Below are positions 28,263 to 32,864 of a DNA stretch of 32,864 nucleotides, piece by piece. Within the stretch, counting starts at the first letter, position 1; each line of letters begins with the position of its first letter. The translations under genes and the position numbers were made by a program. The notes under the pieces were generated by a model. The model had not been told where the DNA came from, did not search any database, and was given only the letters and a program-made list of their open reading frames with translations. Source of the DNA: an uncultured Pelagibacteraceae bacterium (GTDB lineage: Bacteria; Pseudomonadota; Alphaproteobacteria; Pelagibacterales; Pelagibacteraceae); assembly GCA_902633885.1 (NCBI GenBank), contig CACPIK010000005.1, positions 1 to 32,864 on the forward strand, in the 5' to 3' direction.

Positions 28263-28338
28263 TGGTGGGCAGTAAAGGACTCGAACCTTTGACCCCCTCG
28301 GTGTAAACGAGATGCTCTACCAACTGAGCTAACCGCCC
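28263..28338 (-). tRNA. tRNA-Val (anticodon UAC)
   Basis: The 76-base minus-strand gene forms a cloverleaf. The acceptor stem GGGCGGU pairs with ACUGCCC, and the D arm is AGCUCAGUUGGUAGAGC. The anticodon loop UUUACAC carries UAC, and the T arm contains GGUUCGAGUCC. The discriminator is A, and CCA is encoded (28265-28263). It is the first of the tRNA pair lying between lon and nuoA. Confidence 0.97.
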
Positions 28339-28350
28339 AAAAATCATGGT

Positions 28351-28380
28351 ACTATTACATCAACTCAATAATAATGTAAA
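28351..28380 (-). promoter_or_regulatory. Possible promoter of the tRNA-Val/tRNA-Asp pair
   Basis: In the 49-base gap between the lon stop and tRNA-Val, the minus strand has TTTACA (28380-28375, five of six -35 bases). AATAGT follows 18 bases later (28356-28351, four of six -10 bases including the conserved second A and last T). Transcription would start a few bases before the mature tRNA 5' end. The match is weak, and read-through from lon is an alternative since I see no terminator in the gap. Confidence 0.3.
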
Positions 28381-28387
28381 TTATTTA

Positions 28388-30775
28388 TTACTGAATACTA
28401 GCTTGAGATTTATCGTCTTTTTTGGCGTCCGATATCTTATCTACATCTGTCCATTCAACAGGCTTAAGTTCTTTAACTAGTGCAATTTTTAAAACTTCGT
28501 CTGCAGTTTCAACAGGAATAATTTTTATATCTTCCCTAACTTTTTTAGGTATATCAATTAGGTCTTTTTCATTTTCTTTAGGTATTAATACTTTTTTTAC
28601 ACCAGCTCTATGAGCTGCTAATAATTTCTCCTTCAATCCACCAATAGGAAGGACTTGACCAGTTACAGTAACTTCACCCGTCATGGCTATATCTCTATTT
28701 ACAGGAATATTTGTAATTGAAGAAACTATAGAGGTTACCATCGCTATTCCTGCTGATGGTCCATCTTTCGGAGTTGCGCCTTCTGGAACATGTATATGAA
28801 AATCTTTTTTTTCAAAAAATGGTGGAATTATTCCATACTCAAGACTTTTTGATCTAACAAAAGATTTTGCAGCTTTTACTGACTCTTGCATAACATCACC
28901 AAGTTTTCCTGTAATTTGCATTCTTCCTTTTCCTGGCATGTTAACAGTTTCAATTTTAAGTATTTCACCTCCAAATTCAGTCCAAGCTAATCCTATAACT
29001 ATACCAGTTTTATTTTCTGCTTCTAGCTCGCCAAATTTAAACTTTTTTACTCCTAAAAATTCTGAAATATTTTTATCATTTACTTCTACATTATTTTCTT
29101 CACCATTTACGACTTTTTTAACAACTTTTCTTGTCACTTTAGAAATCTCTCTTTCTAAATTTCTTACACCTGACTCTCTTGTATAGCTTCTAATTATCTC
29201 TTTTATTGTTCCATCTATTAAATTTAATTCTCCTTCCTTAACTCCATTATCTTTAATTTGTTTCGGTAAAAGATATTTATTTGCTATATTAATTTTCTCA
29301 TCTTCCGTGTACCCTGGTATTCTAATAACCTCCATTCTATCAAGTAGTGGTGGAAGTATATTTAATGTATTTGCAGTGGTAACAAACATTACATCGGATA
29401 AATCATAATCTACCTCTAAATAGTGATCATTAAATGTTGTATTTTGTTCTGGATCTAATGCCTCTAATAATGCTGAAGATGGATCGCCTCTATAATCATT
29501 GCCGATTTTGTCAACTTCATCAAGAAGGAACAAAGGATTTTTGGTTCCAGCTTTTTTCATCATTTGAATAATTTTTCCAGGAAGAGATCCTATGTATGTT
29601 CTTCTGTGACCTCTAATCTCAGCTTCATCTCTTACGCCACCTAACGACATTCTTATAAATTGTCTGTTTGTTGCTTTGGCAATAGATTTACCTAACGAAG
29701 TTTTCCCAACACCTGGTGGACCTACCAAGCATAAAATTGGACCTTTTATTTTTTCCATTCTTTTCTGTACTGCTAAAAATTCAATTATTCTTTCTTTAAC
29801 TTTATCTAAACCAAAATGGTCTTCATCCAATACTTTTAAAGCATTATTTAAATCTATATCTACTTTATCTTTTTTAAACCAAGGTAAATCAATCATCCAA
29901 TCAAGATAATTTCTAACTACAGTAGCTTCGGCTGACATTGGACTCATATTTTTTAATTTCTTCAATTCAGCCATACATTTTTTTTCAACATCTTTTGGCA
30001 TTTTTGCCTTTTGAATTGATTTTTTTAAATTTGTTGTTTCGTCTTTTCCATCTTCAATCTCACCTAGTTCTTTTTGAATCGCTTTTAATTGTTCATTGAG
30101 ATAATATTCTCTTTGTGTTTTTTCCATTTGAGTCTTAACTCTACCTCTAATTCTTTTTTCAACACCAATAATACTAGTTTCATTTTCCATTATTTTTACA
30201 ACTGAATTTAATCTTTTCTTAACATCAAGAGTTTCAAAAATTTGTTGTTTCTCTGATATTGTTGCATTTAAATTGGATGCAATATTATCAGCTATTTTAG
30301 ATGGGTCCTTTAACTGTTTAATATTATTTATTGTTTCGGATGAAATTTTTTTATTTATTGAAGTAAGTTTTTCTAATTTTCTTACAGCGGTTAATGCCAA
30401 AGGCAAAAGGTCTTCATCTTTATTTAATAAATCTTTTTGATATTCAAAAGTACATGTAATAAATTTTTCATCATCTTTAAATTCTACAATTTTTACTCTT
30501 TTTAGACCTTCAACTAATACTTTGACTGTACCATCTGGTAATTTAAGAAGTTGTAGTATATTGCTTTCACATCCATATCTAAAAACATCATTGTTTTTAG
30601 GATCGTCAACTTCAGAATTTTTTTGAGTTACAAGAATAATTTTTTTATCATCTTTCATCACCTCGTTAAGAGCTGTAATAGATTTATCTCTTCCAACAAA
30701 TAAAGGTATAACCATGCCTGGAAATACAATAATATCTCTTAGAGGTAATAGAGGGTGAGTTATTTTTACATCCAT
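28388..30775 (-). CDS. lon: ATP-dependent endopeptidase La (Lon)
   Basis: Lon is the hexameric AAA+ serine protease that degrades misfolded and short-lived regulatory proteins in the cytosol. The N-terminal substrate-binding domain ([20 protein letters not shown], about 10-29) is followed by a coiled-coil-rich linker. The AAA+ module has Walker [10 protein letters not shown] at 352-360 and the Walker B-type [10 protein letters not shown] near 416-425. The C-terminal protease domain has Ser674 in KDGPSAG and Lys717 in [10 protein letters not shown], with the 43-residue spacing of the E. coli catalytic dyad. The 795 residues are typical of LonA. It sits 63 bases after clpX; I see neither a convincing promoter nor a heat-shock operator in that gap. 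The clpP-clpX-lon order is conserved widely. Confidence 0.98.
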   Translation of the reverse strand: MDVKITHPLLPLRDIIVFPGMVIPLFVGRDKSITALNEVMKDDKKIILVTQKNSEVDDPKNNDVFRYGCESNILQLLKLPDGTVKVLVEGLKRVKIVEFKDDEKFITCTFEYQKDLLNKDEDLLPLALTAVRKLEKLTSINKKISSETINNIKQLKDPSKIADNIASNLNATISEKQQIFETLDVKKRLNSVVKIMENETSIIGVEKRIRGRVKTQMEKTQREYYLNEQLKAIQKELGEIEDGKDETTNLKKSIQKAKMPKDVEKKCMAELKKLKNMSPMSAEATVVRNYLDWMIDLPWFKKDKVDIDLNNALKVLDEDHFGLDKVKERIIEFLAVQKRMEKIKGPILCLVGPPGVGKTSLGKSIAKATNRQFIRMSLGGVRDEAEIRGHRRTYIGSLPGKIIQMMKKAGTKNPLFLLDEVDKIGNDYRGDPSSALLEALDPEQNTTFNDHYLEVDYDLSDVMFVTTANTLNILPPLLDRMEVIRIPGYTEDEKINIANKYLLPKQIKDNGVKEGELNLIDGTIKEIIRSYTRESGVRNLEREISKVTRKVVKKVVNGEENNVEVNDKNISEFLGVKKFKFGELEAENKTGIVIGLAWTEFGGEILKIETVNMPGKGRMQITGKLGDVMQESVKAAKSFVRSKSLEYGIIPPFFEKKDFHIHVPEGATPKDGPSAGIAMVTSIVSSITNIPVNRDIAMTGEVTVTGQVLPIGGLKEKLLAAHRAGVKKVLIPKENEKDLIDIPKKVREDIKIIPVETADEVLKIALVKELKPVEWTDVDKISDAKKDDKSQASIQ

Positions 30776-30838
30776 AGCCTAAATATGGATATTAAATTTT
30801 ATAATGCAATAGAAAAATTTTCTTTATTAACTTATTTT

Positions 30839-32098
30839 TTATGCCGCAGAAGTCTTGTCAGATTTGGATTTATTTTTTGAGTGAACTATTATTGGTTGAG
30901 AAGTGCCTTTAGTGGCTCCAGAATCTATTATAACTTCGTCTATATTTTCTTGCCCTGGTAAATCAAACATGGTTTTTAAAAGTATATTCTCAAGTATTGA
31001 TCTTAATCCTCTTGCGCCTGTTTTTTTACTTATAGCTTTATTAGCTATATCTTTTACTGCCTGATCTTTAAAGGTTAGCTTTGCACCTTCCAATCTAAAA
31101 AGTTCTTGATATTGTTTTATAAGAGAGTTTTTTGGCTCCAATAAGATTTTAACTAAAGATTTTTCATCTAAATCTTCTAAAGTGGCAGTTATTGGTAATC
31201 TTCCTATAAATTCAGGAATCAAACCATATTTAAGTAGATCTTCAGGTTCTAAACTTTTCATCCATTCTCCAGTTTTTTTATCTTCGACCGTTTTTACTTC
31301 TGCACCAAAACCAATTGATGAGCCTTTATCTCTTTGAGATATAATTTTATCTAATCCTGCAAAAGCACCTCCACATATAAAAAGTATATTTGTTGTATCA
31401 ACTTGTAAAAATTCTTGTTGAGGATGTTTTCTGCCTCCTTGTGGTGGGACGCTTGCAACAGTGCCTTCCATTATTTTAAGTAAAGCTTGTTGAACACCTT
31501 CACCTGAAACATCTCTAGTTATTGATGGATTTTCAGATTTTCTACTAATTTTATCTACTTCATCAATGTATACAATTCCTCTTTGTGCTTTTTCAACATT
31601 GTAATCTGCAGCTTGAAGTAATTTTAAAATTATATTTTCAACATCCTCACCAACATAACCAGCTTCTGTCAAAGTTGTTGCATCTGCCATAGTAAAAGGA
31701 ACATCCAATATCCTTGCCAATGTTTGAGCTAGAAGTGTTTTTCCACATCCTGTTGGGCCAACTAATAAAATATTTGATTTTGAAAGTTCCACTGTTTTGC
31801 TAGTTTTGTTTTCGTAATTTAATCTTTTATAATGATTATGTACCGCAACTGATAAAACTTTTTTTGCATAACTTTGGCCTATTACATAATCATCCAAGAC
31901 TTTGCAAATTTCTTTTGGTAATGGTAATCCGTCTTGATGTTTAACAAAAGTATCTTTGCTCTCTTCTTTAATAATATCCATGCAAAGCTCAACGCACTCA
32001 TCACAAATAAATACAGTTGGACCAGCAATTAATTTTCTTACTTCATGTTGGCTTTTGCCACAAAAAGAACAGTAAAGAATATTTTTATTATTACTCAT
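30839..32098 (-). CDS. clpX: ATP-dependent Clp protease ATP-binding subunit ClpX
   Basis: ClpX unfolds tagged substrates and feeds them to the ClpP chamber. The N-terminal zinc-binding domain has Cys10, Cys13, Cys32 and Cys35. The AAA+ core carries Walker A GPTGCGKT (114-121), pore loop GYVG (147-150), Walker B IVYIDE (175-180), and the RKH loop at 223-225. The C-terminal sensor 2 [10 protein letters not shown] is also present. The 419 residues match the family (about 420). The polar C-terminal tail is rich in Lys and Ser. Its partner clpP ends 89 bases upstream. Confidence 0.98.
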   Translation of the reverse strand: MSNNKNILYCSFCGKSQHEVRKLIAGPTVFICDECVELCMDIIKEESKDTFVKHQDGLPLPKEICKVLDDYVIGQSYAKKVLSVAVHNHYKRLNYENKTSKTVELSKSNILLVGPTGCGKTLLAQTLARILDVPFTMADATTLTEAGYVGEDVENIILKLLQAADYNVEKAQRGIVYIDEVDKISRKSENPSITRDVSGEGVQQALLKIMEGTVASVPPQGGRKHPQQEFLQVDTTNILFICGGAFAGLDKIISQRDKGSSIGFGAEVKTVEDKKTGEWMKSLEPEDLLKYGLIPEFIGRLPITATLEDLDEKSLVKILLEPKNSLIKQYQELFRLEGAKLTFKDQAVKDIANKAISKKTGARGLRSILENILLKTMFDLPGQENIDEVIIDSGATKGTSQPIIVHSKNKSKSDKTSAA

Positions 32099-32187
32099 AA
32101 ATTTTTATAACGAATCAATTATTTTACTTTATTACAAACAACTTAACTTTATCAAGTATAGGTTGTGAAGAAACTATATATAGTAAT
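32099..32187 (-). promoter_or_regulatory. clpP-clpX intergenic spacer with a weak -10-like site
   Basis: The 89 bases hold no hairpin followed by a T run and no inverted repeat resembling a heat-shock operator. A TATACT (32160-32155, five of six -10 bases) lies about 55 bases before the clpX ATG, but nothing matching a -35 element sits 16-18 bases upstream. A separate clpX promoter is possible; cotranscription with clpP is equally possible. Confidence 0.25.
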
Positions 32188-32799
32188 TTATTCTCTTTTT
32201 ACTACTACTTTATCTATTAATCCAAATTCTTTTGCATTATCAGGAGTCATAAAGTTATCTCTTTCTAAAGCTGTTTTAATTTCGTCAACAGACTTTCCTG
32301 TATGCTTAGAGTAAATTTCATTTAATCTTTTTTTTAAAGACAAAACTTCATTAGCATGAATTTCAATATCTGTTGCCTGACCTTGAAATCCTGCAGAAGG
32401 TTGATGAACCATTATTCTAGAATTCGGTAACGAAAATCTTTTACCCTTTGCTCCTGCGGACAACAAGAACGATCCCATACTTGCTGCTTGACCAATGCAT
32501 AAAGTATTAACCTCTGGTTTAATATATTGCATTGTATCATATATACCTAAACCTGATGTTACCAATCCACCTGGGCTGTTAATATAAAGAGATATTTCTT
32601 TTTTTGGATCTTCAGACTCTAGAAACAGCAATTGTGCCGTAACAAGAGAAGCAACAGAATCATTAATTGGTCCAACAACAAAAACTATTCTTTCTTTAAG
32701 AAGTCTTGAATAAATATCATACGCTCTTTCTCCCCTGCTTGATTGTTCAACTACCATAGGAATAAGAGTATTTAATTGTTCTGGAATTTTTAATGTCAT
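32188..32799 (-). CDS. clpP: ATP-dependent Clp protease proteolytic subunit ClpP
   Basis: ClpP is the tetradecameric serine protease partner of ClpX. The catalytic triad is visible as Ser107 ([11 protein letters not shown]), His132 (MVHQPSAG) and Asp181 (ERDNFMTP). The 203 residues match the family, and [28 protein letters not shown] N-terminal residues follow a short presumed propeptide region. The ATG at 32799 is preceded by AAGG about 11 bases upstream, a loose Shine-Dalgarno sequence. It is the first complete gene of the clpP-clpX-lon group. Confidence 0.98.
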   Translation of the reverse strand: MTLKIPEQLNTLIPMVVEQSSRGERAYDIYSRLLKERIVFVVGPINDSVASLVTAQLLFLESEDPKKEISLYINSPGGLVTSGLGIYDTMQYIKPEVNTLCIGQAASMGSFLLSAGAKGKRFSLPNSRIMVHQPSAGFQGQATDIEIHANEVLSLKKRLNEIYSKHTGKSVDEIKTALERDNFMTPDNAKEFGLIDKVVVKRE

Positions 32800-32815
32800 A
32801 AATTGATTCGCCTTA

Positions 32816-32844
32816 CTTATACAACTTGTGATTACTTTTTGCTA
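32816..32844 (-). promoter_or_regulatory. Possible clpP promoter
   Basis: On the minus strand, TTAGCA (32844-32839 region, four of six -35 bases) and TATAAG (near 32821-32816, five of six -10 bases) are separated by about 17-18 bases, upstream of the clpP ATG at 32799. The evidence is sequence similarity only, in AT-rich DNA. Confidence 0.3.
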
Positions 32845-32864
32845 ACTTTTTTTTTATTTGTATT
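32832..32864 (-). CDS. Possible C-terminal end of an upstream gene, perhaps trigger factor (partial)
   Basis: From the window edge the minus strand can be read as ten codons, giving [10 protein letters not shown], followed by TAA at 32834-32832. A Lys-rich tail is what trigger factor often has in alphaproteobacteria, and tig is the usual neighbour upstream of clpP. A second frame is also open for 16 codons, so neither the frame nor the gene identity can be settled from this fragment. Confidence 0.25.
   Translation of the reverse strand, partial: NTNKKKVSKK

Noticed and set aside
28150..28347. A 65-codon open frame on the minus strand across both tRNA genes (GRLAQLVEH-type protein)
   Set aside because: It is the translation of the tRNA-Val and tRNA-Asp genes themselves; such peptides are well-known annotation artefacts.
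30776..30838. TATAAA and TTGCAT in the clpX-lon gap as a lon promoter
   Set aside because: Neither has a partner element at proper spacing, and the gap is nearly all A and T, so such hits are expected by chance.
1..32864. Mobile elements, CRISPR arrays, prophage, defence or toxin-antitoxin genes
   Set aside because: I looked for direct repeats, transposase-like proteins and unassigned gene clusters; every gene-sized stretch is a recognisable housekeeping gene in its expected order.

Overview
The window is about 33 kb of AT-rich, densely packed chromosomal DNA from an alphaproteobacterium, most likely a SAR11 (Pelagibacterales) member. The grounds are the very low G+C by eye, intergenic gaps that are mostly under 10 bases, a complete contiguous nuoA-N cluster, and the alphaproteobacterial gene orders clpP-clpX-lon, nuoN-birA-coaX-rnj-proS-lolC-lolD-dnaE and rpsB-tsf-frr-uppS-cdsA-dxr. 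The lineage is inferred from protein character and layout; no database was searched.

Every gene lies on the minus strand, so transcription runs from high to low coordinates. In that order: (1) 32864-30839, a possible last few codons of an upstream gene, then clpP and clpX; (2) 30775-28388, lon; (3) 28338-28181, tRNA-Val(UAC) and tRNA-Asp(GUC); (4) 28102-14238, the 14-subunit NADH:quinone oxidoreductase operon nuoA to nuoN, behind a recognisable extended -10 promoter; (5) 14241-4644, birA, coaX, rnj, proS, lolC, lolD and dnaE, following nuoN with no gap larger than 8 bases; (6) 4643-4519, an intergenic leader that can fold into a pseudoknot over the rpsB ribosome-binding site; (7) 4518-1, rpsB, tsf, frr, uppS, cdsA and dxr, the last cut by the window edge.

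Functionally the window combines protein quality control (ClpXP, Lon), respiratory energy conservation (complex I), cofactor handling (biotin ligase, pantothenate kinase), RNA decay (RNase J), translation (ProRS, S2, EF-Ts, RRF, two tRNAs), lipoprotein export (LolCD), replication (DnaE), and the start of envelope lipid and isoprenoid synthesis (UppS, CdsA, DXR).

I see no mobile element, CRISPR array, phage gene, toxin-antitoxin or defence system. No stretch over 300 bases lacks a gene. Nothing here looks like a new multi-gene system. The points worth a second look are the rpsB leader pseudoknot, the absence of pyrH between tsf and frr, the biotin ligase reduced to its catalytic core, the uninterrupted 21-gene array from nuoA to dnaE, and the start and promoter of nuoA.
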